Positions 15,596-24,329 of a stretch of 64,000 nucleotides of DNA are shown piece by piece. The notes under the pieces were generated by a model. It was not told the DNA's origin. It did no database searches and worked only from the letters and a program-made list of their open reading frames with translations. The stretch is from positions 1 to 64,000 of the forward strand of contig NZ_JAINVH010000023.1 of NCBI RefSeq assembly GCF_020400825.1, read 5' to 3'. A program made the position numbers and the translations under genes. Source of the DNA: Streptomyces sp. HPF1205 (GTDB lineage Bacteria; Actinomycetota; Actinomycetes; Streptomycetales; Streptomycetaceae). Every line of letters starts with the position of its first letter. Position 1 is the first letter of the stretch.

Positions 15596-16645
15596 ATGCC
15601 CACCTTGCCCCGCACCCTTGCCCTGACCGTGACCGGCATGCTCTGCGCCGCGGGACTGTCCGTCACGGCCGCGCCCGTACAGGCGGCGAGCGGCGTCACG
15701 CTGACCGTGGCCCACAGCGGCGCCCAGTACAGCAGCATCCAGGCCGCGATCAACGCGGTGCCGAACAACTCCTCGACGCCGTACACCATTTCGGTCGCGG
15801 CCGGCACGTACGACGAGTACCTCACCGTGCCCGCGAGCAAGCTGCACCTCACCCTTGCCGGCGCCACCGGCAATCCCGCCGACGTGAAGATCGACGGCTC
15901 TCACTACGCCGGCCAGTCCAAGCCCGGCGGCGGCACCTACGGGACGCAGGGCTCGGCGACCGTCCACGTCCAGGCGCCGGGCTTCACCGCGAAGTACGTG
16001 AGCTTCCGCAACCTCTTCAGCCGGCTCGCCAACCCCTCCGTGACAGCCACCCAGGCGGTGGCGGTGTCCATGGAGGGCGACCGGCAGACCTACCTCGACT
16101 GCATCTTCTACGGCCACCAGGACACCCTGCTGTCCTGGAGCTCCAGCCCGACCACCGACATCCGCCAGTACGTCTACGGCGGCGAGGTCGAGGGCGACGT
16201 CGACTTCATCTTCGGCGACGGCAGCCTCGTGGTGGACCGCTCGCACATCAAGGTCCTCGACGACGACGGCTTCACCGGCGGCTACCTCGCCGCACCGGCC
16301 ACCGACGCCGGCCAGAGGTACGGCATCCTCATCACCGGCTCCACGGTGACCAGCACGTTCGCGGCAGGACGGCTCTACCTGGCCCGCGCGTGGAAGCCGT
16401 TCGGCAACGCGTCCCCGCAGATGGTGGTGCGCGACACGAGCCTGCCCGCCGCGCTCAACACGTCCAACCCCTGGACCGGCATCTCGGGCGCGACCTGGAC
16501 CAGCGGCCGCTACTACGAGTACGCCAACACCGGCGCCGGCGCGACCGTCAACTCCGCGCGTCCGCAGCTGAACAGCTCCTCCGCCGGCGCCTACACCGCC
16601 GCCGCGTACCTGGCCGGTTCCGACGGCTGGAACCCGGTGCAGTAG
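15596..16645 (+). CDS. Secreted pectinesterase (CE8)
   Basis: A 349-aa pectin methylesterase. A signal peptide (MPTLPRTLALTVTGMLCAAG to VQAAS) is followed by the right-handed beta-helix with the CE8 motifs: YSSIQAAINAVP, AVAVSMEGDRQTYLDCIFYGHQDTLL with the first catalytic Asp, and GEVEGDVDFIFGDGSLVVDR with the second. The ATG at 15596 has GAGG eight bases upstream. It demethylates extracellular pectin. A strong hairpin follows the stop. It is a monocistronic neighbour of the GH89 gene, and both are secreted carbohydrate-active enzymes. Confidence 0.92.
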   Translation: MPTLPRTLALTVTGMLCAAGLSVTAAPVQAASGVTLTVAHSGAQYSSIQAAINAVPNNSSTPYTISVAAGTYDEYLTVPASKLHLTLAGATGNPADVKIDGSHYAGQSKPGGGTYGTQGSATVHVQAPGFTAKYVSFRNLFSRLANPSVTATQAVAVSMEGDRQTYLDCIFYGHQDTLLSWSSSPTTDIRQYVYGGEVEGDVDFIFGDGSLVVDRSHIKVLDDDGFTGGYLAAPATDAGQRYGILITGSTVTSTFAAGRLYLARAWKPFGNASPQMVVRDTSLPAALNTSNPWTGISGATWTSGRYYEYANTGAGATVNSARPQLNSSSAGAYTAAAYLAGSDGWNPVQ

Positions 16646-16650
16646 CCGAC

Positions 16651-16688
16651 GGCGCGGCGGCCGGAATCCGTCCCCCGGCCGCCGCGCC
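16651..16688 (+). terminator. Terminator hairpin downstream of pectinesterase
   Basis: Perfect 14-bp inverted repeat, GGCGCGGCGGCCGG (16651-16664) and its complement (16675-16688), with a 10-nt loop, starting 6 bp after the pectinesterase stop. It lacks a T-tract. It sits between convergent genes and could serve both. Confidence 0.65.
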
Positions 16689-16764
16689 CGTGTCCGCGCC
16701 CGTGCCCGTGTCCGCGCCCGTGCCCGTGTCCGCGCCCGTGCCCGTGTCCGTGTCCGTGTCCGTA
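16687..16764. repeat. 18-bp tandem repeat decaying into a 6-bp repeat
   Basis: Three perfect copies of cccgtgtccgcgcccgtg (16687-16704, 16705-16722, 16723-16740) followed by a run of tgtccg hexamers to about 16764. It lies in the 130-bp gap between the pectinesterase and the convergent transporter, just past the terminator hairpin. Confidence 0.85.
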
Positions 16765-16776
16765 TCGGGCGAGGGT

Positions 16777-18030
16777 TCAGCGCCTGTGCTCGGCCCACCG
16801 CACGGCCGGGACCATCGCCGCGCCGCTGAGCGCGAACACCGCGGCGGGCACCGCCCAGCCGGCCGGGCCGTGGCCGATGGCCGTGGCGGTGACGACGGCC
16901 GGACCGGCCATCAGGCCCGCGGACGAACCGGCGTTGAACACGCCCTGGTAGGCCCCGGTGGCGTTCGGGTCGGCGAGGTCGTAGCTGAGCAGCCAGCCGG
17001 CGGCCTGGGAGAACACCTCACCGGCCGTCTGCATGACGACGGCGGCCAGCAGGACCGCCGAGGCCGCGGCCGCCGGCAGGCCGTGACTGGCCGCGACGAC
17101 CAGGCAGGCGCCCGCCAGCAGCAGCCCGGACCAGCGGCAGGCGCGAGCCGCGGAGCGCAGGTCGCGGGTGGCACGGGTGGCGCGGACCTGGAAGGCCACG
17201 ACCAGCACGGTGTTGAGGATCATCGTGGCGCCGACGACGGCGCGCGGCGCGTGGGTGTCGCGCACCACCCACAGCGGAATCCCCACGGTGAGAACGGCGA
17301 ACTGCAGGGTCAGCAGGGCGTTGAGCGACGTGACGACCAGGTAGGGCAGGTCGCGCAGGGCGCCGCGGCGCGACGCGCCCGGCTCGGCGCCGGCGTCCGG
17401 CGCCGCGTCCGCCGCGCGCACCACCACCGGTATGCCCGGCAGCATCGCGGCGACCGCGGCGAAGGAGGCCGCGTTGGCGAGGATCGCCGCCACGTACGCT
17501 CCCCGCGTGTCGGCCTGCAGGGCGAGGGCGGCCAGGGCCGCACCGGCGCCGATGCCGACGTTGGTGACCGCCCGCAGGTAGGCCCGGCCCGCCACCCGGG
17601 TCTGCTGGGGCAGCGCGTCCGCGTAGAGCGCGTTGCGCGCCGTCGCCGCGCCGCGGTCGACGGCGGTCTCCGCGCACACCACCAGCAGGAAGACGGCGTA
17701 CGAGTGCACGAGGACGTACGAGGCCATGCCCGCGGCCTCCGCGACGCACAGCACGATCAGCACCCGCCGGCTGCCCCAGCGGTCCGAGGCGCGCCCGGCC
17801 GGGATGCTCGACACGACACCGCACAGGCCGGCGGCGGTGAGGCCGACTCCGACCCGGCCCACACCGAGCCCCACGACGCGGGTGAAGTACAGGGCGCTGA
17901 CCGTCATGAACAGGCCGTTGCCGAAGGTGTTGACCAGCACCATCCAGGACAGCCGGCGGATCACCGGGTCCGGGTGCAGGAGGCGGCGGGGTGCGGCGGG
18001 CGGGCCGGCTTTGACGGCGGTCGAGGTCAT
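16777..18030 (-). CDS. MFS transporter
   Basis: A 417-aa major facilitator protein with about 12 hydrophobic segments. The loop 2-3 signature is present as SIPAGRASDRWGSRRVLI. The start at 18030 (MTSTAVKAG) lies just before the first membrane helix (MVLVNTFGNGLFMTVSALYF); a longer upstream frame would cross the divergent regulator's promoter. It is probably a drug or metabolite exporter. It shares a 55-bp intergenic region with the divergently transcribed DUF5937/ArsR-type regulator, which is its likely controller. Confidence 0.85.
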   Translation of the reverse strand: MTSTAVKAGPPAAPRRLLHPDPVIRRLSWMVLVNTFGNGLFMTVSALYFTRVVGLGVGRVGVGLTAAGLCGVVSSIPAGRASDRWGSRRVLIVLCVAEAAGMASYVLVHSYAVFLLVVCAETAVDRGAATARNALYADALPQQTRVAGRAYLRAVTNVGIGAGAALAALALQADTRGAYVAAILANAASFAAVAAMLPGIPVVVRAADAAPDAGAEPGASRRGALRDLPYLVVTSLNALLTLQFAVLTVGIPLWVVRDTHAPRAVVGATMILNTVLVVAFQVRATRATRDLRSAARACRWSGLLLAGACLVVAASHGLPAAAASAVLLAAVVMQTAGEVFSQAAGWLLSYDLADPNATGAYQGVFNAGSSAGLMAGPAVVTATAIGHGPAGWAVPAAVFALSGAAMVPAVRWAEHRR

Positions 18031-18085
18031 GTCCTGATCACAACGGCTCACCGCGCCGCCGGGAACTGATTTAGTCTGGCGCTCA

Positions 18086-19075
18086 ATGATCCGCTTCCGG
18101 CTCGGCCTCGCCGACCTCGCCTCGGCCTCCTTCGCGTGCTCGGCGCTGCAGGAGGCGGCGTTGAGCCTGCGCATGTGGGAGCACCCGGGCCGTTACCCGG
18201 AGCAGACGCGCTGGTTCCGGCACATGCGCCCGGACTTCGAGGCATTGGAGTGCCGCGGGCTGTTGCTGTCCCTGGTCGCCTCCAACCGCTTCGTCCCGGA
18301 CTTCCTCACCCCCCGCCCCACCACCGCCTGGCCGGACTTCCAGGCCGAGCTCGCGGTGTTGCGGGCGACGCCGCCCGAGCTCGTACGCCCCGATCTGGAG
18401 CGGACGTTCCTGCCGCACGACGGCGTGATCCCCGCGCCGCTCGCGGACGGTCTCGACGACCCGCGGGGGTTGCTGGACCGGATCGCCGACGCGATGGCCG
18501 CGTACTGGGAGCGGTGCCTGGAGCCGGCGTGGTGGCCGCGCGCCCGCTCGGTGCTGCAGGCCGATCTCGTCCACCGGGCGCGGATGCTGGCGGAGGGCGG
18601 GGCCGACACCGTGTTCGCGGACCTGTCCCCCCGGCTGCGCTGGCAGGACGGGGTGCTGACGATCCGCTGGGACCGGCCGGTGCGGCTGGCCCGTACCGAA
18701 GTGGACGTGGACGGCCGGGGCCTGGTGCTGGTCCCGACGTGCTTCACGCGGGGCGCCTGCACGTACATCGACCCCGGGGCGGTGCCGGTCATCACGTACC
18801 CGGCGCGCGGCCGGGCCACGATGGCCGAGAACGCGCAGCCGCCGCCGGCCGGGCCCGCGCTCGCGCGCCTGCTCGGTCCGCCGCGCGCACGCCTGCTGCT
18901 GCTCCTGGCCGAACCCGCGTCGACGACGGAGCTGGCCCGCCGCCTCGACGTGACGCCGGGGGCGGTAAGCCAGCACCTGCGGGTGCTGCACGAGGCCCGG
19001 CTGGTCAACCGCGCCCGCCACGGCCGTGTCGTCCTCTACGCCCGCAGCGCCCTGGGTGACGCCCTGTGCGGCTGA
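18086..19075 (+). CDS. DUF5937/ArsR-type winged-helix transcriptional regulator
   Basis: A 329-aa regulator. The large N-terminal part (residues 1-245), starting MIRFRLGLADLASASFACSA, matches the DUF5937-type domain found in front of ArsR-like helix-turn-helix domains in actinomycetes. The C-terminal 70 residues are the winged helix (ARLLLLLAEPASTTELARRL, then TPGAVSQHLRVLHEARLVNR). The probable -10 (TAGTCT, 18072-18077) is only 8 bp from the ATG and no Shine-Dalgarno is visible, so the mRNA may be leaderless. It probably represses the divergent MFS gene in response to a small molecule. Confidence 0.82.
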   Translation: MIRFRLGLADLASASFACSALQEAALSLRMWEHPGRYPEQTRWFRHMRPDFEALECRGLLLSLVASNRFVPDFLTPRPTTAWPDFQAELAVLRATPPELVRPDLERTFLPHDGVIPAPLADGLDDPRGLLDRIADAMAAYWERCLEPAWWPRARSVLQADLVHRARMLAEGGADTVFADLSPRLRWQDGVLTIRWDRPVRLARTEVDVDGRGLVLVPTCFTRGACTYIDPGAVPVITYPARGRATMAENAQPPPAGPALARLLGPPRARLLLLLAEPASTTELARRLDVTPGAVSQHLRVLHEARLVNRARHGRVVLYARSALGDALCG

Positions 19076-19174
19076 AACCCGCGCGTCGTCCCCGCCCGCC
19101 GGGGGAAGCGGCAGCAGCTCCTGCCGGTCGCGGGGCCGGGCGAAAAGCCGGGGCGCCGACCGCGCTGATCATGT

Positions 19175-19180
19175 CAGGAT
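19175..19180 (+). promoter_or_regulatory. -10-like hexamer (CAGGAT) of a possible leaderless promoter
   Basis: CAGGAT begins 13 nt before the chosen ATG (19188), the same spacing as at 6020 and 21740. The alternative reading is that its AGGA acts as a Shine-Dalgarno sequence. Confidence 0.35.
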
Positions 19181-19187
19181 GCTCGGC

Positions 19188-19958
19188 ATGCCCGATCGCA
19201 GCTTGAGTTTCGGAGTGGTGGCGCAGGCCTACGAACGGTTCCGGCCGGGGTATCCCCCGGAGCTGTTCGACCGGGTGGCGGCCTACGCGGGCGGTCCGCC
19301 GCGCACCGCCCTGGAGATCGGCGCCGGGACGGGCAAGGCGACCCGCCTGTTCGCCGGGCGGGGCGTCGCCGTCACCGCGACCGAGCCCGACGCGGCCATG
19401 CTCCGCGAACTGGCCGGGCACGTGCCCGCGGGTGTGCGGACGGTGCGGGCCGCGTTCGAGGAGCTGCGCCCCGGCGAGACGTACGAGTTGGTCTACGCGG
19501 CGGCGGCGCTGCACTGGACGAAGCCCGAGAACCGGTGGGAGCGGGTGGCCGCGCTGCTCGCGCCCGGTGGTGTGTTCGCCTCGTTCGGCGGGCCGGTCGA
19601 CCTGGCCGACCCGGCGCTGCGGGAGGCCGTCCGCGCGGCCCGGGCGCCGTTCCTGGTCAGCGACGAGATCCCGTCCCCCGACGGCACACCCGCCGGCGAG
19701 GCCATGCAGTGGCCCGGTACGGAGCTGCTGCGTTCCGGGGCGTTCACCGATGTCCGGCAGTCCGTGGTCGAGTGGCGCCTGACAATGAGCCGCGGCGACT
19801 ACCTCGGCTACCTGTCGACCGTCTCCGCCTACCTGATGCTGCCCGCACCGCGGCGGGAGCAGGTGTTCGGCCTGATGGCCCGGGTCCTGCCGGAGACGGT
19901 CGGCATCGTCGCCGACATCACCGTCCATCTCGCGCGCCGGCGCGCCGAACCGCGGTGA
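19188..19958 (+). CDS. Class I SAM-dependent methyltransferase
   Basis: A 256-aa methyltransferase of the trans-aconitate/UbiE-like type. The opening SFGVVAQAYERFRPGYPPELF is typical of this actinomycete group, followed by motif I ALEIGAGTGKATRLF, the acidic VTATEPDAAM loop, and ELVYAAAALHWTKPENRW with the conserved post-III His-Trp. The ATG at 19188 is preferred; another in-frame ATG lies at 19179. The substrate is unknown, and the neighbours give no pathway. Confidence 0.82.
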   Translation: MPDRSLSFGVVAQAYERFRPGYPPELFDRVAAYAGGPPRTALEIGAGTGKATRLFAGRGVAVTATEPDAAMLRELAGHVPAGVRTVRAAFEELRPGETYELVYAAAALHWTKPENRWERVAALLAPGGVFASFGGPVDLADPALREAVRAARAPFLVSDEIPSPDGTPAGEAMQWPGTELLRSGAFTDVRQSVVEWRLTMSRGDYLGYLSTVSAYLMLPAPRREQVFGLMARVLPETVGIVADITVHLARRRAEPR

Positions 19959-20174
19959 CCCGCCGCCGGCCGATGACCGGCCGGGCCGGGACGACGGCCG
20001 GCGGCCGGGACGACCGGTCGGCCGCGGGGCGGCGTACTGATGGATGACTGATTCCGTCCTCCCGCCGCCCGCCTAACGTCGGTACCGGCGCCCGACGGGA
20101 AAGAGGGCGCCGCGCCGCGGAGGCAACGCGACGCGACGCCAGGGCCCCGAAGGGGCCGGTACGAAGGGGAGACC

Positions 20175-20990
20175 ATGTTCTTCGAGACGCACGACGGCAC
20201 CCGGCTGGCCTACGAGGACTACGGCACCGGCACGCCGGTCGTCTTCATCGCCGGCGCCATGCTCAACACGGACATGTGGGAGTACCAGATCCCCTTCTTC
20301 GCCGAACGCGGCTACCGCTGCGTCGCCCTCGACCGCCGCGGCCACGGCCGCTCCGACCGCCCCTCGACGGGCTACGACATCGACACCACCGCCGCCGACC
20401 TGGCCGCGCTGCTGGACCACCTCGACCTGCGGGACGCCACGCTCGTCGGCCACTCCACCGGCGGCGCCGAGGCCGCCCGTTACCTCGCCCGGCACGGTGA
20501 CGAGCGGGTGGCGCGGGTGGTGTTCCTCTCCGCGATCCTGCCGTTCATGAAGCTGACCGACGACAACCCGGCCGGCATACCGGAGGAGCTCGCCGAGCAC
20601 CTGTTCCACAGCATCCGCACCGACCGCGGCAAGTGGATGGCCCGGCAGACCCAGGCGTACTTCGCCACCCACCTGGGCAACGACGTCTCCCCCGAACAGG
20701 CCGACGCCACCTACCGCCAGTGCATGTCGACATCCCCGTGGGCCACGCTGAAGATGCAGCAGGCCTGCTTCCACGCCGACAACCGGGAGGCGCTGCGCCG
20801 GATCACCGTGCCCGCGCTCGTCGTGCACGGCGCCGCCGACTTCTCCGCCCCCGTCGACGTCACCGGCCGCCGCACCGCCGAACTGCTGCCGCACTGCGCG
20901 TACCGCGAGTACCCCACCGGCGGCCACGGTCTCTACGTCAGCCACGCCGAGCAGCTCAACAACGACATCCTCGACTTCATCAAGGCGTGA
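20175..20990 (+). CDS. Alpha/beta hydrolase (non-heme haloperoxidase/esterase-like)
   Basis: A 271-aa alpha/beta hydrolase. The nucleophile elbow GHSTGG places the catalytic serine at residue 94, the acid is in VVHGAADFSAP, and the histidine is in YPTGGHGLYVSHAEQLN. The oxyanion region is FIAGAMLNTDMW, and ALDRRGHGRSDRPS is the usual post-strand-4 motif. The sequence style matches bacterial cofactor-free haloperoxidase-like esterases. A GGGGAG ribosome site precedes the ATG. It appears monocistronic with a 100-bp leader. Confidence 0.85.
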   Translation: MFFETHDGTRLAYEDYGTGTPVVFIAGAMLNTDMWEYQIPFFAERGYRCVALDRRGHGRSDRPSTGYDIDTTAADLAALLDHLDLRDATLVGHSTGGAEAARYLARHGDERVARVVFLSAILPFMKLTDDNPAGIPEELAEHLFHSIRTDRGKWMARQTQAYFATHLGNDVSPEQADATYRQCMSTSPWATLKMQQACFHADNREALRRITVPALVVHGAADFSAPVDVTGRRTAELLPHCAYREYPTGGHGLYVSHAEQLNNDILDFIKA

Positions 20991-21059
20991 GAGGACACCG
21001 GACGGGGTCCGCGCCCGCGGGCGGGCGAGCGGCCCACGCCTCGGGAAGCGGCGGGCGTC

Positions 21060-21575
21060 CTACGCCTCGGGAAGCAGGGAGGCCAGGAAGACCCGGCGGG
21101 CGTTGACGACGGCTTCGAGATCGGTCAGCGGCTCGAAGGAGAGGTCGCCGATCGGGCCCCGGCCGCTCGCGAGCAGGTGCACGCGGCCGGGATCCGCGCG
21201 CAGCAGCCAGGATCCGGCGGGGCCGCGTACGAGCGTGGCCGGAATCACGCTGCCGTCGACGTCGATGCCGATGTCCTCCGGCGCCGCCGCCGGAAGGTCG
21301 TCGGGCACGTCCGGGACGAAGTCCTGGCCCGGCAGGTCGCGCCAGGTCGTGACCCGGATGTGCGGCTCGCCGGTCGTCCAGGGGCCGTGGATGAGGGTCA
21401 CCGCCTGCAGGGAGCCGTTGACGGTGTGGGACTCGCCGAGCGTGCAGGGCGCGAGCCAGGGGGCACGCAACTGGTACACCGGGTCCGGATCCGCCGCGAA
21501 CGCCCGCGCCAGCTTCGCGTACCCGTCTTCCATGAGTGCCCGTGCCCGGTCACGGGACGCGCTGACATGACGCAT
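21060..21575 (-). CDS. Conserved hypothetical protein
   Basis: A 171-aa soluble protein beginning MRHVSASRDRARALMEDGYA. It has alternating beta strands (GSLQAVTLIHGPW, PHIRVTTWRDLPG, SVIPATLVRGPAGSWLLRAD) and a C-terminal helix with ARRVFLASLLPEA. I do not recognise a family. The long open frame upstream of 21575 crosses a gcc-gtc microsatellite and the divergent Nudix promoter, so the ATG at 21575 was chosen. A 14-bp piece of its 3' end (acgcctcgggaagc) is repeated 13 bp beyond the stop at 21035-21048. Confidence 0.6.
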   Translation of the reverse strand: MRHVSASRDRARALMEDGYAKLARAFAADPDPVYQLRAPWLAPCTLGESHTVNGSLQAVTLIHGPWTTGEPHIRVTTWRDLPGQDFVPDVPDDLPAAAPEDIGIDVDGSVIPATLVRGPAGSWLLRADPGRVHLLASGRGPIGDLSFEPLTDLEAVVNARRVFLASLLPEA

Positions 21576-21622
21576 GGGCCCAGCATTCCAGGTGGACGGG
21601 CCCCGCCGGTAGCACACTTTCC

Positions 21623-21650
21623 GCCGTCGCCGTCGCCGTCGCCGTCGCCG
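21623..21650. repeat. Hexanucleotide (gccgtc) microsatellite
   Basis: Four and two-thirds copies of gccgtc in the region shared by the divergent hypothetical gene (start 21575) and the Nudix gene (start 21753). Confidence 0.8.
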
Positions 21651-21739
21651 CCTTCGCCTGTGCCGCGGGCCGGGCGACCGGGCGGGTGCTCGGGCGGGCC
21701 CCGGCCGTGGCAGTCCGGACGGCACGGGACCCGCGGCCG

Positions 21740-21745
21740 TAGGAT
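21740..21745 (+). promoter_or_regulatory. -10 hexamer (TAGGAT) of a probable leaderless promoter
   Basis: TAGGAT begins 13 nt before the ATG at 21753. No ribosome-binding site lies between them. Confidence 0.5.
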
Positions 21746-21752
21746 CGGGCGC

Positions 21753-22316
21753 ATGACCCCAGTCCGCCCGGCAGTCGTCGGCCTCCTCGGTGTCCTTGCC
21801 CGCTACCGGCCGGCCACCGTGTCCGAGCGGGCCGACGTGGACCGGATACGCGCCCTCGTCGAGGGCGGCGAGCCGTGGGCCAGGTCGGCCCCGCTGCACG
21901 TCACGGCGTCGGCGGTGATCGTGCATCCGGACAGCGGCCGGGTGCTGCTGCGCCGGCACCAGCGCCACCAATCGTGGCTGCTGGTCGGGGGGCACGCGGA
22001 TCCCGGCGAGCACGACCCGCTCGCCGTCGCCCTGCGCGAGGGGCGGGAGGAGACGGGCCTGAGCGATCTCGTCGCGTGGCCGCGGGAGCATCTGCTGCAC
22101 GTGGTGATCGTGCCGGTTCCCGCGAACAGCCGGGAGCCGGCGCACGAGCACGCCGACCTGCGGTTCGTACTGGCCACGAAGCTGCCGGAACAGGCGCGGC
22201 CGGAGAACCCGGAGGCGCCGCTGCGCTGGCTGCCGATGGACGAGGCACGCACGACGGTCACCGAGGCCAATGTCCGTGACACGCTGACCCGGGTGGAACC
22301 CCTGCTCGCGCGCTGA
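21753..22316 (+). CDS. Nudix hydrolase
   Basis: A 187-aa Nudix protein. The 23-residue Nudix box starts at Gly80 (GHADPGE, then REGREETGL), with the metal-binding Glu residues intact. Upstream, ASAVIVHPDSGRVLLRRHQRH is the usual first strand pair. The N-terminal 40 residues are helical and outside the core. It cleaves an unidentified nucleoside diphosphate derivative. It is probably translated from a leaderless mRNA. Confidence 0.88.
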   Translation: MTPVRPAVVGLLGVLARYRPATVSERADVDRIRALVEGGEPWARSAPLHVTASAVIVHPDSGRVLLRRHQRHQSWLLVGGHADPGEHDPLAVALREGREETGLSDLVAWPREHLLHVVIVPVPANSREPAHEHADLRFVLATKLPEQARPENPEAPLRWLPMDEARTTVTEANVRDTLTRVEPLLAR

Positions 22317-22426
22317 GCGCGTCCGGGGCCCCCGCGGCCGGGACGGGGCGTCCGTGCCGGGACCCCGCGGCCAGGTGGTGGAGCCACCGGCCGCCGGGCG
22401 GCCACTGAGAGAATCCGGAGAGTCCC

Positions 22427-23173
22427 ATGGCCCGACAGCCCTGCCGGCACCCCCACTTCGCCCGCTTCTGGGCCGCGGTGGCAGGTCCCGGTCTCGACAG
22501 GGCGGGTATCGGACCCCATCGCGCCCGCCTGCTGGCGGGCCTGTCGGGCCGGGTCGTCGAGATCGGGGCGGGGAACGGGCTGACCTTCCCCTACTACCCG
22601 CCGGAGGTGACCCGCGTCCTGGCCGTCGAGCCGGAGCCGCGGCTGCGCGCGCTCGCCGGGGAACGCGCGAGAAGGCTCGCCCGAGAACCCGGAGGCGTAC
22701 CCGCCGGGGAGCGCGCTGCCGGGGTCACCGGCACGACGGTCCGCCCGGCGCCGCCCGAGGTGCGGGTGGTGGGCGGGCGCGCCGAGCGGCTTCCGGCCGC
22801 GTCGGGGGCGTTCGACGCGGCCGTGGTCTGCCTGACCCTGTGCTCGGTGGCCGACCAGGCCGCCGCTCTGGCCGAGATCCGTCGCGTCCTTCGTCCCGGC
22901 GGGCAGTTGCGTTTCCTCGAACACGTCCGGGCGCGGACCCCGGGCATGCGCCGGGTCCAGCGGGCGGTGGACGCGACCTTCTGGCCGCTGCTGTGCGGCG
23001 GCTGCCACACCGGACGCGACACCCGGGGCGCCATCGCCGCGGCCGGTTTCACCCTCGTCCGGGTAGAGGACTTCGCCTTCCCCGACACCCGCGTCCCCTC
23101 TCCGGCCACCGCCCACATCCTCGGCGTCGCCGAGCGCCCGGAGCAACCGGTCCCCGGCGCCGCCTCGGGCTGA
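22427..23173 (+). CDS. Class I SAM-dependent methyltransferase
   Basis: A 248-aa Methyltransf_11-type protein. Motif I is VVEIGAGNGLTFPYYP, motif II AVEPEPRLRALA, motif IV FDAAVVCLTLCSVADQ, and motif V LRPGGQLRFLEHVR. A Cys/Trp-containing FWPLLCGGCHTGRDT follows, as in the Streptomyces proteins resembling phospholipid or thiol methyltransferases. GGAGAG lies four bases before the ATG. The insert between motif II and the acidic strand (residues 70-110, Arg/Pro/Gly-rich) is longer than usual. Confidence 0.82.
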   Translation: MARQPCRHPHFARFWAAVAGPGLDRAGIGPHRARLLAGLSGRVVEIGAGNGLTFPYYPPEVTRVLAVEPEPRLRALAGERARRLAREPGGVPAGERAAGVTGTTVRPAPPEVRVVGGRAERLPAASGAFDAAVVCLTLCSVADQAAALAEIRRVLRPGGQLRFLEHVRARTPGMRRVQRAVDATFWPLLCGGCHTGRDTRGAIAAAGFTLVRVEDFAFPDTRVPSPATAHILGVAERPEQPVPGAASG

Positions 23174-23390
23174 AACGCCCCCGCGGACAAGCCGCGGACC
23201 TGCCCGACCCCGGCCGGACCACCGTCTGCCGGCGGGTGAGCGCCCCGCGAACGGCGACCGGATCCGGCGCGCGGCCAGGACGGCCTCACGCGCCGGCCCG
23301 AGCGGTCACCGCCTCGGGGCACCGCACGTCCGCGGGCGGCGCACGCCGTCACCACCGGCTGTCATCACGGGCCGTCACCACCCGCTGTTC
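23174..23390. other. Intergenic region with imperfect repeats, no gene seen
   Basis: This 217-bp gap between convergent genes holds imperfect direct repeats around 23346-23400 built on ccgtcaccac and cacgggccg. I see no coding frame with an acceptable start. Confidence 0.4.
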
Positions 23391-24317
23391 TCACGGGCCG
23401 CCCTCACCGGCCGCCTCGCCGGCCGCCTCGGGCGGTGGGCGGCTCTCTCCCCCGCTGAGCGCGGGCGCGCGCACCAGGACGAGGACGGAACCGGCCATCA
23501 CCACGGCGCACACGATCGCCAGGGCCAGGCGGAGGCCGCCGCGGATCTCCTCGCCGAAGGCCAGGACGCCCCACAGGACGGACACCAGCGGATCGGACAG
23601 GGTGAGTCCCGGCTGCGCGGCGACGAGCCGTCCGGCGTTCATCGCGGCCTGCAGCAGGAGCAGTCCCATCAGGCCGGACACGGCCATCGCGTAGAACTGC
23701 CAGCCGGTGAACAGGGCGCCGAAGCCCTGGCTGAAGCGGTCCGTCATGCTTTTGATCAGCGCGGCCGTCAGCCCGAACTGGCTGCCCGCCGCCACACCGT
23801 ACGCGGCGGCGCGGCGATCGCTGCCGTGCCGGTCGGCCCGGTCCCGCGGCTGCCTGCTCCCCCAGTAGGCGACCGCGGCCACCACGGCCAGGTTGGTCCC
23901 GGCCCCGGCGACCCACACGTACCACTGCACCGACGACCGCGTACCGGCCCGCGGCTCCAGGAAGACGAGCAGCCCGGCCAGGCCCGCGGCCATGCCGACC
24001 GTCGCGGCCAGCTCCCGGGCCCGCAGCGGCGCGCGGAAGACACGGGCGGCGAGCAGCAGGGTCAGCGGGAGCTCGATGACGAGGATCGGCTCGACCGTCG
24101 TCAGTTCACCCGCGCCCAGAGCGGCCGCCTGCAGCAGGAAGCCGGCCACCACACCGGCGATCCCGGCGCACCACGCGGGGCTGCGCAGGAGCCCGGCGAC
24201 CACCGCGCGCCGCGGGCCGCCCCCGCCGGCGGGCAGGTCGCGGTTGGCCTTGCGCTGCAGCACCGACGACGTGGCGTTGACCCCGGCCGCGACGACGGCG
24301 AGGAGAATGCTCAGCAC
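23391..24317 (-). CDS. DMT-superfamily (EamA-like) permease 1
   Basis: A 308-aa integral membrane protein with about ten hydrophobic helices in two repeats, the DMT layout. It begins LSILLAVVAAGVNATSSVLQRKANRD, with the early QRKA motif seen in this branch, and has helix-pair signatures TTVEPILVIELPLTLLLA and LSDPLVSVLWGVLAFGE. The GTG at 24317 is supported by AAGGA seven bases upstream. The substrate is unknown. It lies downstream of a paralogous permease (24418-25302) on the same strand, separated by a strong 16-bp-stem hairpin, and both follow hpnR. Confidence 0.82.
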   Translation of the reverse strand: MLSILLAVVAAGVNATSSVLQRKANRDLPAGGGGPRRAVVAGLLRSPAWCAGIAGVVAGFLLQAAALGAGELTTVEPILVIELPLTLLLAARVFRAPLRARELAATVGMAAGLAGLLVFLEPRAGTRSSVQWYVWVAGAGTNLAVVAAVAYWGSRQPRDRADRHGSDRRAAAYGVAAGSQFGLTAALIKSMTDRFSQGFGALFTGWQFYAMAVSGLMGLLLLQAAMNAGRLVAAQPGLTLSDPLVSVLWGVLAFGEEIRGGLRLALAIVCAVVMAGSVLVLVRAPALSGGESRPPPEAAGEAAGEGGP

Positions 24318-24329
24318 AGGCGGTTCCTT

